A stretch of DNA of 22,305 bases. Origin: Willaertia magna (lineage: Eukaryota > Heterolobosea > Eutetramitea > Acrasida > Naegleriidae). A program made the translations under genes and the position numbers. The stretch is from assembly GCA_902984215.1 (NCBI GenBank), contig CADWAF010004197.1:1-22305 (forward strand). Direction: 5' to 3'. The notes beneath the pieces are model-generated. The model was not told the origin of the DNA. It searched no databases and saw only the letters and a program-made list of their open reading frames with translations. Below, piece by piece: positions 7,986 through 17,100 of the stretch (position 1 is its first letter; the number at the start of each line of letters is the position of its first letter).

Positions 7986-9181
7986 AAAAAATAATTAATT
8001 ATTATTTTTATTTACTTAAAATTAAAAACAATTAAAATTTTTTCTAAAAATTAGTCTAAGATTAATTTTGAAGAAATTTTGTTTAAAAATTTTATTTTAT
8101 ATTTATAATTTGTTTAAAAATAATTATATTGAAAAATTAATTAAAAAATAATAAAATAATTAAAAATTTATTTATTATATTGTTTTTTTTTAAATATAAA
8201 AATTCTATTTTATAATTGTATAACAAAATATTAATTTTTATTAATGATTAATAAAATAAAAATATTATTGTATACTTGTATTAATAATAAAAAATATTGT
8301 TTTTTTATTAAATTAATAATATAAAATAAATTCATTTATAATAAACTAATAAAATAAAAAAATTATTTATGTATATATTTATATTATAAAAAATTATTTT
8401 TATATATTTATTAAAGTAAAAATATTATTTTTGTTTAAATTTTATTTTATTTAATAAAATAAATATTATATTTTTAATAAACAATAATAACATATTTATT
8501 TATATTATTTTTTATAAACAATTAAAATATTTAAATATTAAAAAAAAATAATTAAAATCATAATTATTTATAATATTATTTTTTATTAATAAATAATTTT
8601 TAATTAAAATATTATTATAATAAATTATATTTATTTCATAAACAATATTTAAAAATAAAAAATATTAAAAAATAAAAAGTTGTCATGTATTAAAATATAT
8701 ATTATTATAGTTTATAAAAAAAAAATTAAAAAAAAAATTATTTTCATATATATTATTTTTTAATATTTAATTAATTTTAGTAGTATTATTATTTATAATA
8801 ATGTTTTCTATAATATTTAAATTTTTTTATTAAATACATATTTTTAATTTTAATGATTATTTATTTATTAAAAATTACGTATTCTTTATAAATTTTATAT
8901 AAATTTATTATATAATTTTTTAAAGTCTCTCTAATTAATTTAATTATTTTATATAATTTATAATTATAAATTTTAACTTTTTTTATTACTTTAAGATTCT
9001 TTTAAGAGTTTTTTTAAAAATTAATAAGTTTATTGTTTTTTAATATTTATGTAATTTATTTTTTATATAATTTTTTCTTTTAAATTTTTTTAATAACTTT
9101 TTTTATTTATTTTTTTATATTAAATTTTATTAATTAACAACTTTATCATTCATTTTCAATAAAAAATTTATAATAAAAAGT

Positions 9182-9871
9182 AGGGTTGAGCACCTGGCTT
9201 TTCTTCAGGCGGAAGTAGATCAAATTAAGGAAGACTTAAAATTGCAAAGAAAAATGATGAGGAAATATGGAGAGGATGGTTTTGAAATGGGAGAGCAAAG
9301 ATTACTCCTTTTAAAACAACAAAAGAAAGAATCTTCTGCAAGAATTGAACATAACTTAAAGAAATTAGAGAGAACTATAAGGGCTGGAAAAAAATTAGAA
9401 AAAGATTTTGAAATTTTGCAATACAAAGGAAAGTTAAAAGATATCCAAAAGAAAAGTAGAAGCAGAAGAAAAGAAAGAGCGAAACAACGAGAATTAAGAA
9501 AAGAAGAAAAAGAAAAGAAACGAGAGAATGGAACCTTAACGGATGAAGATAGTTCAGGTAACTATAGCGATGCCTCAAGTAGCAGTAGCGACAGTGGTTC
9601 CCTCACCTCCACAACATCTGACAATGAAGAAGGTATTTCAGTAAAGAAGAATAATATCCCTCAACGCTTTATATATAAAGAGAAATATGTTGGAGATAAT
9701 AATTCTATAGGATCGTTTGGTAATTCTTCAATCTCTTTTGGTTCTTCAGAATCAACTAAGGCTATAATGTCTAGAATTTTACAAAACAAAGAACCACCAA
9801 AATTTAAAAGTTATTTTAATCTATCTTATTTAGATGAGGAAAAGGAAATGCAAAAGGATAGTTTTTGTTAA
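9182..9871 (+). CDS. 5'-truncated coiled-coil protein gene (or last exon)
   Basis: The frame is open and protein-like from about 9182 (V-E-H-L-A-F-L-Q-A-E-V-D-Q-I-K-E-D-L) to TAA 9869-9871, about 228 codons. The first in-frame ATG is 9254, but the coiled-coil pattern plainly starts before it, and upstream of 9182 the frame enters AT-rich filler without an ATG. Order: a long charged coiled coil to about residue 105 (KSRSRRKERAKQRELRKEEK region), a serine/aspartate-rich linker (SSGNYSDASSSSSDSGS) and a Ser/Phe/Gly-rich tail. The product is unknown. The upstream exon(s) are either hidden beyond an intron with a weak acceptor (AAAAAGTAG|G at 9183) or lost at the junction with the AT block. It converges on the minus-strand gene ending at 9939, 67 bp away. 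Confidence 0.6.
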   Translation, partial: RVEHLAFLQAEVDQIKEDLKLQRKMMRKYGEDGFEMGEQRLLLLKQQKKESSARIEHNLKKLERTIRAGKKLEKDFEILQYKGKLKDIQKKSRSRRKERAKQRELRKEEKEKKRENGTLTDEDSSGNYSDASSSSSDSGSLTSTTSDNEEGISVKKNNIPQRFIYKEKYVGDNNSIGSFGNSSISFGSSESTKAIMSRILQNKEPPKFKSYFNLSYLDEEKEMQKDSFC

Positions 9872-9938
9872 TAATGTAAATATATTTTGTAAAGTAGTAC
9901 TGTATAAAACTATAATTTATTTTATCCTTCTGTTATAT

Positions 9939-10385
9939 TTATTTTACAATTTTCTTTTTATTTTCAATTTCTTCCATTAAAGCTTGTTTTTCCATCTCTA
10001 ATTCTCTCTTTTCACATTCTAATTCATATTTTCTCTTTTTAAATAAATAAATATCTAATTTTCTTCTTTCATCTTTACAATATTGAAAACTTCTATAAAA
10101 ATCTACAGCTCCACCCAAGACTGGAAAGATATAAAGGGGTTTCATTGTTTTAAATAAATAAAGAATAGGAACAGCAGCAGCTACAGAAATTGTAGTATAA
10201 AAAAAACTATGAACTTTATTCGAACAATCTTCAAAATCTTTCTGTAATTTTAAGAATACAGCATCTTCTTTTGGTAATTTACTTGGAGTGCTTGGTATAT
10301 TATAAGTCTTACCATCGGAAAGTGTTATTGCGTTTATCTGCATTGGGTCATCACTCTCCGTTATTATTTTCTTGTTTTCTTCCAT
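9939..10385 (-). CDS. Small membrane protein with C-terminal coiled coil
   Basis: 148 residues from the ATG at 10385. The frame extends further upstream, but that part runs through the divergent promoter and into the neighbouring gene, so this ATG is preferred. A polar N-terminus (1-58) leads to two hydrophobic segments (about 60-78, V-H-S-F-F-Y-T-T-I-S-V-A-A-A, and 83-96, P-L-Y-I-F-P-V-L-G-G-A-V), joined by a short basic turn. A strongly charged helix (about 105-147) ends in KKKIVK. Size, hairpin membrane topology and the K-P-x-x-x-F-P turn loosely recall plasminogen-receptor (PLGRKT)-like proteins, but I cannot confirm this. It is divergent from the RNase T2 gene, with 28 bp between the two ATGs. 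Confidence 0.7.
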   Translation of the reverse strand: MEENKKIITESDDPMQINAITLSDGKTYNIPSTPSKLPKEDAVFLKLQKDFEDCSNKVHSFFYTTISVAAAVPILYLFKTMKPLYIFPVLGGAVDFYRSFQYCKDERRKLDIYLFKKRKYELECEKRELEMEKQALMEEIENKKKIVK

Positions 10386-10413
10386 TTTTTCTTTTAAAAA
10401 CTTTACAAAAAAA
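10386..10413. promoter_or_regulatory. Very short divergent intergenic region
   Basis: Only 28 bp separate the start codons of the small membrane protein (-) and the RNase T2 homologue (+). The sequence is T-rich then A-rich (TTTTTCTTTTAAAAAC, then CTTTACAAAAAAA), giving each ATG an A-rich leader as seen before GCN1. Promoter elements and 5' leaders of one gene must overlap the other gene or be extremely short. Confidence 0.6.
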
Positions 10414-12282
10414 ATGGCGGAAAGGTTGACAACAAAAGATACAGAGTTATTTCCTATTAAACCTTCAGCCTTTACTTTCTTTTTTATTTTCATTGTTTTA
10501 CTTGGTTGTTCTACTAGTTTTATCTATTTTCATTTATCTTTTTCTGGCAATAATTTATTTCATATTTTACAATTTACAATTTCCGATATATTTAATGATG
10601 AAGATAATAGTTTAATTGATTTTATTTTCTTTCCAAAAGATTTATTAATAAATTATCCAAATGTCACTAGAAAATCTGTTCCACATCATATTCATGGTAA
10701 TGTTTTTGGAGCACCTGAACTAACTGTACCACCTAAAATAAAGAATGGTTATCATTGTCCATATTTAGGAATGAATAAGCATTCACATTATATTTTAGTT
10801 CAAAATTATTTACCTACATTATGTATTCATACTTTAGAAAAAAGTTTATATTGTAATGTTAATATTGTAAAGAATAGTTTTACAAATAAATTAGCTATTC
10901 AATCATTAATACCATTCAATAGAAATAAAAGAATAAGATCTTATTTATTTCCACAATGTTGTGACAATTTTGGATTTTTATTTAATAATTTAAATATTTT
11001 AAAATTAATTGAAGGATGGGAAAGTAGTATTGATTGGGTTAAAATTAGAAAAGATGTTGTAATTACTAGACAGATTTATGAATTATTAAAAAGAAAATTA
11101 TCCATTACAAATAACAATAATAACACTGCAATATTACTTAAACAATTTGTTTATAAACAGTTAAATATTTTAGATTTTATAGAAGATAATAATATTGTAA
11201 AACAGTTACATAAACAATGGCCTGAAATTATTTATCCAAATAGTAAATGGGATGTTGCAGTGAAATTTGGTTTGTGGTCACATGAATTTACAAAATATGG
11301 AACTTGTATTACAAATCAATTGTATCATAATTATTTATTTAATAATTTGGATAATTTAGAATTAAAAGAAAAGTTAAAATATTATAAAAGTGATCCACAA
11401 TTATATTTTGAATTGAGTTTAATATTACAAAAGAAATTTGATATTTTTAGTAAAAAGAAACATAAATTATTAAAATTATTTATTCCAAGTAATGAACATC
11501 CATATTTAGTAAAGGATATAAAGAGAAAAATTAAAAAACTATTTGATATGGATGTTATTTTAACATGCATTTGGACATCCCAACATAAATATGCTGTTCT
11601 TTATCAAATTTTAAATTGTTTAGATGTCAATAATGTACAACTATTAGCTGACTATTTGATAAACAGAAAATATTTTAATAACTTAGATAAAGAAACTCAT
11701 AAGAAGAAATTAACAGAAATAATGTCTAAAATAACAAGTACTAGTTGTCAATCAGTTATTGGTTTTAATAGGACTCAACATTTTACTAATTATTTTAATA
11801 ATGTCACGGACTATTTAAATCATTTACATTTTAGTGATGAATCTAATCTATTACATGGAAGAGAATGTTTGGATAATGACTATATTATAATCCCTGATGG
11901 TCTACAGTCTTTAAGGTATTATCACGACGCTGGAGAAGGAAGAATTTTAAAATTTTCTCCAAAACCCACCACAATAAAAGAACAAGAGATTGAAGAACAA
12001 GAAGAAATGGATGAATTTGAGGATGACGAAACACTTCTAAATGAACAAGAAGAAGAAGAAGTATTTGACGAAGAAAAAGTAATAAGGCAACAACAAGCAG
12101 CAAAAGATCAAAAACAAGGCGAGACAACCAGCTCTGAACAAGCTTCTTTCAAAGTACGCACAACAGAAGATGAAGCTCAAAAAGAAAGAAATTCCAATGA
12201 TGTGTTATCTTTAGAAAAGCCAAAAGAGGAATTAAAACCACCTATCAACAACCCTTACATTGATGAAGAATTGCCTAGGTAA
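10414..12282 (+). CDS. Membrane-anchored RNase T2 family protein, first catalytic motif altered
   Basis: 622 residues from ATG 10414, after an A-rich leader; an earlier non-ATG extension of the frame is rejected. A signal-anchor or signal segment lies at about 20-40. The RNase T2 fold is recognisable from H-Y-I-L-V-Q-N-Y-L-P-T-L-C (125-137), Y-L-F-P-Q-C-C-D (177-184), a W-P before the second motif, and CAS II L-W-S-H-E-F-T-K-Y-G-T-C (287-298) with His290, Glu291 and Lys294 kept. The last family block is D-V-I-L-T-C...I-L-N-C-L-D. Where CAS I should read I-H-G-L-W-P, the sequence is I-Q-S-L-I-P (162-167), so the first catalytic His appears to be Gln163. Activity may therefore be weak or lost. 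A long acidic and Gln/Glu-rich tail (about 520-622) is unusual for the family. The family cleaves RNA in secretory or lysosomal compartments. Confidence 0.85.
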   Translation: MAERLTTKDTELFPIKPSAFTFFFIFIVLLGCSTSFIYFHLSFSGNNLFHILQFTISDIFNDEDNSLIDFIFFPKDLLINYPNVTRKSVPHHIHGNVFGAPELTVPPKIKNGYHCPYLGMNKHSHYILVQNYLPTLCIHTLEKSLYCNVNIVKNSFTNKLAIQSLIPFNRNKRIRSYLFPQCCDNFGFLFNNLNILKLIEGWESSIDWVKIRKDVVITRQIYELLKRKLSITNNNNNTAILLKQFVYKQLNILDFIEDNNIVKQLHKQWPEIIYPNSKWDVAVKFGLWSHEFTKYGTCITNQLYHNYLFNNLDNLELKEKLKYYKSDPQLYFELSLILQKKFDIFSKKKHKLLKLFIPSNEHPYLVKDIKRKIKKLFDMDVILTCIWTSQHKYAVLYQILNCLDVNNVQLLADYLINRKYFNNLDKETHKKKLTEIMSKITSTSCQSVIGFNRTQHFTNYFNNVTDYLNHLHFSDESNLLHGRECLDNDYIIIPDGLQSLRYYHDAGEGRILKFSPKPTTIKEQEIEEQEEMDEFEDDETLLNEQEEEEVFDEEKVIRQQQAAKDQKQGETTSSEQASFKVRTTEDEAQKERNSNDVLSLEKPKEELKPPINNPYIDEELPR

Positions 12283-12330
12283 GTACAGTAAATTTTAGAA
12301 CTATGTTTTGTAAAAACTATCTACTTTTAG
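12279..12330 (+). other. Possible 52-bp intron overlapping the RNase T2 stop codon
   Basis: The stop TAA (12280-12282) is embedded in a perfect donor, CTAG|GTAAGT. An acceptor, CTACTTTTAG, ends at 12330. Splicing would replace ...L-P-R-stop with ...L-P-R-D-I-stop (TAA 12338-12340), a change of two residues. The signal quality is good, but the coding effect is trivial, so this could be chance. Confidence 0.35.
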
Positions 12331-12356
12331 AGATATTTAAAAGCTCTTTTATTAGT

Positions 12357-13667
12357 TTACAATTTAGAATCAAAAAAGGTAGATAAATTCCACACAATTT
12401 TTTCCAAAATACAACATGCAACTTCTCTTGGATATTCCATATGAAAATGGTGTCCAACACAATCCTTCATTTTAATAATGTGAGATTCCTTAAATAAATT
12501 CTTTCTTTCTTCCAGTATCCCTTGCTTCATTGATTGACTTGATTGTGCGGGATGTACAAAATATAACTTGTCAGCGTGTTGTGATAATAAAGTTAAAATA
12601 TCTCTCTCTAAAAATAAATTAGATGCTGGCATTATTCTTTGATAAGGATCATGCTTCCAATTATATAAACCATTTTCATTAATATCCTTTTCATCAAAAT
12701 AAATCTCTGCTTTTCCTTTCTCTTCATCACCACATTTCACAATTGACCTTTGTAAAAGTATTATTGCACTTTCAGAAGAAATTGATAATTCTTTACATCT
12801 CTTTTCAATCATATCTTTTAATTCAAATGGTTTATTCTCAAATCCATTTATACTCATTAAAATACCTGTCTTATATTTTTCCACTCTTTTCACGTCCTCA
12901 GACATGTAACCAAAACTATCCAAACTAATACAAATATTACTCTTGGAATAATTACCAAACAATGAAATATAAGTAGTACATATTAATCCCCCTAATGAAT
13001 GTGTTAGTAATATACAATTCTCTTTCCATTGTAAAATTGCGAATTGAAGTAAAAAGATATCAATAAGATAACCATCTAAATTATATGCATGATTGTAATG
13101 TGAAGAATTACCACAACCAGGTAAATCAAGAGTTATTAAATATTGAATTTGTTTTCTTTCCCTATTGTCATTCTTTTGTTGTAAATAAAATAAATAAGGA
13201 ATCAGTGGCAGAAGAGAGTTCGCGTTATCATACCATCCATGGAAACAAAGAATATTTGTCATTGAATTACAACTATTTCCTAATATATCCTTAACATTAA
13301 ATTCTTTGTTATTATTTGGTATTTTATTATTTATTGTTGGTAAATAATATAATTTTCCAGCAAAATAAAAATCTTTTCGAATTTTAAATTTAATTTCGTG
13401 TTCAATTAAGGTAAATGTATTATTAACACCATTATCATTGACATTATTCTTCTTTTCCACAGTTTGAGTTAATTTTAAGGAAGCATTCTTAGTATTTGGA
13501 TTTAGAACTTGATAACATTTAAGTTTCGAAGATTCAAGAAAAATTAGAGAAGAAGTATCTTTTAGTTTTGATTTAACAAACTTTGATTCAACCAGAGAAT
13601 TTTGTTGTTGAAGTAACGAGTCTACATCAATAAATCCTTTGAAAATACCTGCTTCTATATGTGCCAT
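12357..13667 (-). CDS. Alpha/beta hydrolase (serine hydrolase-like)
   Basis: 436 residues from ATG 13667. A polar N-terminal extension (1-100) precedes the fold. The oxyanion region H-G-W-Y-D-N-A-N-S (143-151) and L-D-L-P-G-C-G (180-186) are typical of the serine hydrolase-like (SERHL/Kraken) group. The nucleophile elbow is T-H-S-L-G-G with Ser224; the usual first glycine of G-x-S-x-G is Thr222. The catalytic His is in G-H-H-F-H-M-E-Y-P (405-413). The acid residue is probably in the L-Y-F-V-H-P strand region, but I cannot place it. There is no signal peptide, so a cytosolic or peroxisomal place is likely. Substrate is unknown. It converges on the RNase T2 gene (74 bp between stops) and diverges from GCN1. 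Confidence 0.88.
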   Translation of the reverse strand: MAHIEAGIFKGFIDVDSLLQQQNSLVESKFVKSKLKDTSSLIFLESSKLKCYQVLNPNTKNASLKLTQTVEKKNNVNDNGVNNTFTLIEHEIKFKIRKDFYFAGKLYYLPTINNKIPNNNKEFNVKDILGNSCNSMTNILCFHGWYDNANSLLPLIPYLFYLQQKNDNRERKQIQYLITLDLPGCGNSSHYNHAYNLDGYLIDIFLLQFAILQWKENCILLTHSLGGLICTTYISLFGNYSKSNICISLDSFGYMSEDVKRVEKYKTGILMSINGFENKPFELKDMIEKRCKELSISSESAIILLQRSIVKCGDEEKGKAEIYFDEKDINENGLYNWKHDPYQRIMPASNLFLERDILTLLSQHADKLYFVHPAQSSQSMKQGILEERKNLFKESHIIKMKDCVGHHFHMEYPREVACCILEKIVWNLSTFFDSKL

Positions 13668-13800
13668 CCTACAGTATTAGATTCTTTTTTTCTTATCTAT
13701 TATTTTCCTTTCATTCTTTTCTCCTAACAACTTTCGGAGGCTTCAACCTTATTTTAGTTTTCTTCCTCCTTAAATGATGAATTTATAGTTTTTTTATATT

Positions 13801-13944
13801 TCAACAAGAAGTATTTTGTTGATTGATTTGCAGCAACAGGTATTCCAACTTATGCAATGTATCAGATTGATTTGCAGCAACAGGTACAGTATTCTCATTA
13901 GCTTGAACATGACGTTCCTTTGCTTCTTTTATTACATAGTTTGA
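13801..13944 (-). pseudogene. Possible exon or gene relic (47 codons, no ATG)
   Basis: Minus-strand frame open from 13944 to TGA 13801-13803, reading Y-V-I-K-E-A-K-E-R-H-V-Q-A-N-E-N-T-V-P-V and then V-A-A-N-Q-S-D-T-L-H-K-L-E-Y-L-L-L-Q-I-N-Q-Q-N. Codon choice and base composition look like coding DNA, but there is no start codon. Further upstream on the same strand, short frames such as M-D-L-I-E-E-E-S-E-C-R-Q-C (about 14034-13975) appear in another frame. This could be a decayed gene, exons of a small gene, or chance. Confidence 0.2.
13821..13886 (+). repeat. 22-bp direct repeat pair
   Basis: GATTGATTTGCAGCAACAGG followed by TA occurs at 13821-13842 and exactly again at 13865-13886, a 44-bp period. 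The two copies fall in different reading frames of the overlapping minus-strand frame, so the repeat is not a protein repeat. It could be a regulatory site pair for GCN1 or the hydrolase. Confidence 0.7.
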
Positions 13945-14148
13945 TTAACAATATAGTAGAATGCATTAACGTTATAATTCATTTATTGGTACGCACTGCC
14001 TACATTCCGACTCTTCTTCAATCAAATCCATCTTCATGAACCATCATAGCAGATAATAAATCTTTGGCATTTCACACTTGATTCACTTTCAAACTTAAAC
14101 TTGCATTTATTTTTTAAAAAATTATTGTAAAATCACCAAACAAAAAAA

Positions 14149-17100
14149 ATGAGTGAACAAAAAGAGGTTATAGCACTGGACAGCAATGCTGCTTCCCCAT
14201 TACCAACAACTCCAACAACCTCTTCCACCGTTTCAACACCAACATCTTCACCTGTTCCTATTAATCTCTCATCATTAGAAAGTATTTGCAAAGGATTGTT
14301 AAAACAATTTGACCTTTTAAATTCAAATAATGAATTAAAAGTTACTACAAAGATTATACAACTTTTAACAAAAGAATTTTTACATTTTTATTATACTAAT
14401 TATGGTGATCATTTAAATAAAAATTTTATTTATAAATTTGGATTAGTAAATAAATTACTATCTAAATATATTAACAACGAATCTTTATTCTTAAAAGTAT
14501 TATCTAATTTTGAAGAAAAAGATAATGTTAATGAATTTGTAATCACCGTCCTATTATTAGTATTAAACAAAAGTGTTGTTTTAAATAATGATCAATTTTA
14601 TCAATTATTTTCAAATATATTTTCTAATATTACAAAAGCAAATGTTAAAGTACAAATAACTGAAGATGTTTGGTTCACTATTTTTGAATACATTCATAAA
14701 AATAAACCAACATATTTACCTTCAATTATTGATGTTTTAGACAAAGGTTTTAAAAGAAGTAAACAAAATATTGGTCCAATAATTTCACAATTTTACCAAA
14801 TCAGTAATGAATTTACAGATAATTCATTATTAATAACAGATCTATTCGAAATGTTAAAATTAAGAAATGAACCAAAATTAGTTGAAACTGCTATTGGAAT
14901 GTTTATTCATTCAGTTAAATTAAATAAAATACCAATGAAACAACATTTTCAAGAATTATTAGTTTTAGATTTAAAAACAAAACAATTATTATTTAATAGA
15001 ATTTATGAAACTGTTTTAAATCAATTAGATAAACAACTTCAAACAAAAAAAATTATTTATTTCCATCAAAGTAAAGTTGAAAATCCTTCATTTGACCAAT
15101 TAATGGAGTTATGTTGTGATTTCTTTAATAATACTCCACCAATGACTGAGAATGTTGGTATTATGACTACTATTTTAGATATTATAGAATTATTATCTTT
15201 AAATTACAATTTAAAACCTAAAAATTTAATTGCTGTATTCCAAAAGGTTTTAAAGATTGACAATGAAGAAATGATTCCATTAAAACAATCATGTTTAGAA
15301 TCAATATCTGAAGTATCTATTGAATTACATGATCAAGTAGAAACTTTGTGTTCCGATATCATTTTTTCTTCTGAAAAGAAGAAAGGTTTAAGATCATTGG
15401 CTATTTATTGTCTTAAATTATTAACTGATCTAGTTGTTAAGTTAAATAAGGATAGTACTATGAAAAATATTAATCAAAATGTTAAGAAATTCTTTAGTTA
15501 CTTATTTACAAAGGAAACAATAGATCACTTACATACCGCAAGAGATTTCAAGGGATTATCTAAATTAATGCATAACTTACTGTTAAATGATAAATTTGCA
15601 AAGATTATTAATAATTTATCAAATACCATTAAGAGTGATATGTACTACTGTTTATCTGTATGTTTATCAAATAATACTGATTTTAGAACAAGTAAATGGC
15701 TATCTGAAGAAGTTAAGAAATCCACGAATATTGATTTAATAGAACAAGTCTTTTTAGATGGATTCTGTAATAGATTAATGAAAGATTTAGAAGTAATTAA
15801 ATATAATTTAATAGATAAGGAAGAAAATCCAACAGCTAAACTTTTATATCCAACTACCACTCTTGAATTAGCATGTAATACTTTTAGAGATTGTTTTGAA
15901 AAGAATTTGAAACAATTAAAGAATATTAGTAGTTTATATCAATTATTTATTTATCAACATCATCCACTTTGTGTAACAAATCCTAGAGCTTTTGTTCACA
16001 GTGAAAAGTATCATAGTTTATTGTTACATCCTGTTGTCGATCATTTTGATGATTTATTGAATTTTGTAGTTGCAAAGGTAGAAAAAGAAACCAATGAATA
16101 TTTGAAATTAGCATATTGTTACGCTATTTCCACTCTTTTCTTGTGGAAGCACACAAAGAATAGCCATAAAGTATTTGATCACATCGGTGAAAAGTTACAT
16201 CAATTAAATCATAAATTATTTAAGAGTAGAGAATATAACCAAGTAGATTATATAATCTATAACAAGAAAAACGATGAACCACATTTCCCAGTTGATGAGG
16301 AAGTGCATAGACATCCTCTATTTAGACATGCTGAACGTGAATACATGACAGAAAAAGAACAAGCTAGATTTTATAGATATCACTTAACCGATAAAGATTG
16401 GGAAGGTGTTCAAACCAGAGAAAAGTCAGCAAAGAAGAATTTACAAGAAATTAGAAAACAAATCGTTAAGGAATATATGTTAAAGAAGGAAGCTGTCATT
16501 AGAGAGGAGATTCAACAATTAGTAGAATCAATTTCTAACTATTTACAAGTTCTTCAAACAATTGCAAATTTAACATTTGGTGATAAAACAAAGATTGAAA
16601 TCATTTCTGCACAAAAAGCAATAACTCAAGTACATTACCATAAGTTTGCGTGGTCTAGTGTTTTATTCAAGGTTACTTTCTTATTGGATAAATATACTTA
16701 TTTCCCACAATTAGTTAAAACATCATTTAACGTTTTGAGACAAGTAAATAAGAATGTTTTAATGCATTTAGATTATCAAGAAGGTACTAATAAGAGAAAG
16801 AATGTTTTATCTAATTATGGTTTATCTGAACTTCTTGCAATTGCTACCCTTCGTTTAAATAATAAGTTTACTGAAGAAAATCCAGACACAATCACTAGAT
16901 TTATACCTGGTTTTGATAATAATTTGACATTTGGTGACTTCTTAATTCATAAAATTAGATTACAATTACCAAACATGTTGGAAGCTGAAGAATTCACCTG
17001 TATTTTACCATTCTTAGGTGGTATTTTAAACAGAAAGTCAATTATTTCTAAGCCAGAAGATAGATTTGAAGCAAGTACTTTAACTGTTTCAATGTCTATT

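Larger units (their letters stand above)
2716..9181. other. Extremely AT-rich block without intact genes
   Basis: About 6.5 kb of A/T-dominated sequence, far more extreme than the flanking genes. No host-type intact gene, tRNA or rRNA is recognisable. Several stretches keep protein-like reading frames much longer than random AT-rich DNA should allow (2744-3475, 5752-6040, 6760-7005, 7734-7985, and 5421-5645 with the part before it), and these are listed separately. From about 3490 to 5090 and from about 7990 to 9130 I see only low-complexity A/T sequence. The right border near 9182 is abrupt. The block is best explained as an old insertion, or several, degraded under strong AT mutation pressure, or as a subtelomeric segment. 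Confidence 0.6.
13668..14148. promoter_or_regulatory. Divergent intergenic region between the hydrolase and GCN1
   Basis: 481 bp serve both genes. The GCN1 end is A-rich and finishes with CAAAAAAA before the ATG. The middle has clearly higher G+C than intergenic DNA elsewhere in the window. It contains a 22-bp direct repeat (13821-13842 and 13865-13886) and a 47-codon open minus-strand frame. No TATA box is evident. Confidence 0.55.

Noticed and set aside
2716..9181. Mitochondrial or plastid DNA fragment
   Set aside because: Extreme AT content suggests it, but in-frame TAA and TAG besides TGA do not fit a mitochondrial code, and no rRNA, tRNA or respiratory-chain gene is visible.
2716..9181. 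CRISPR array, tRNA or rRNA genes, or a satellite with a fixed period
   Set aside because: I found no regular spacer-repeat structure, no cloverleaf-compatible GC stems and no constant period; repeated words are generic A/T runs.
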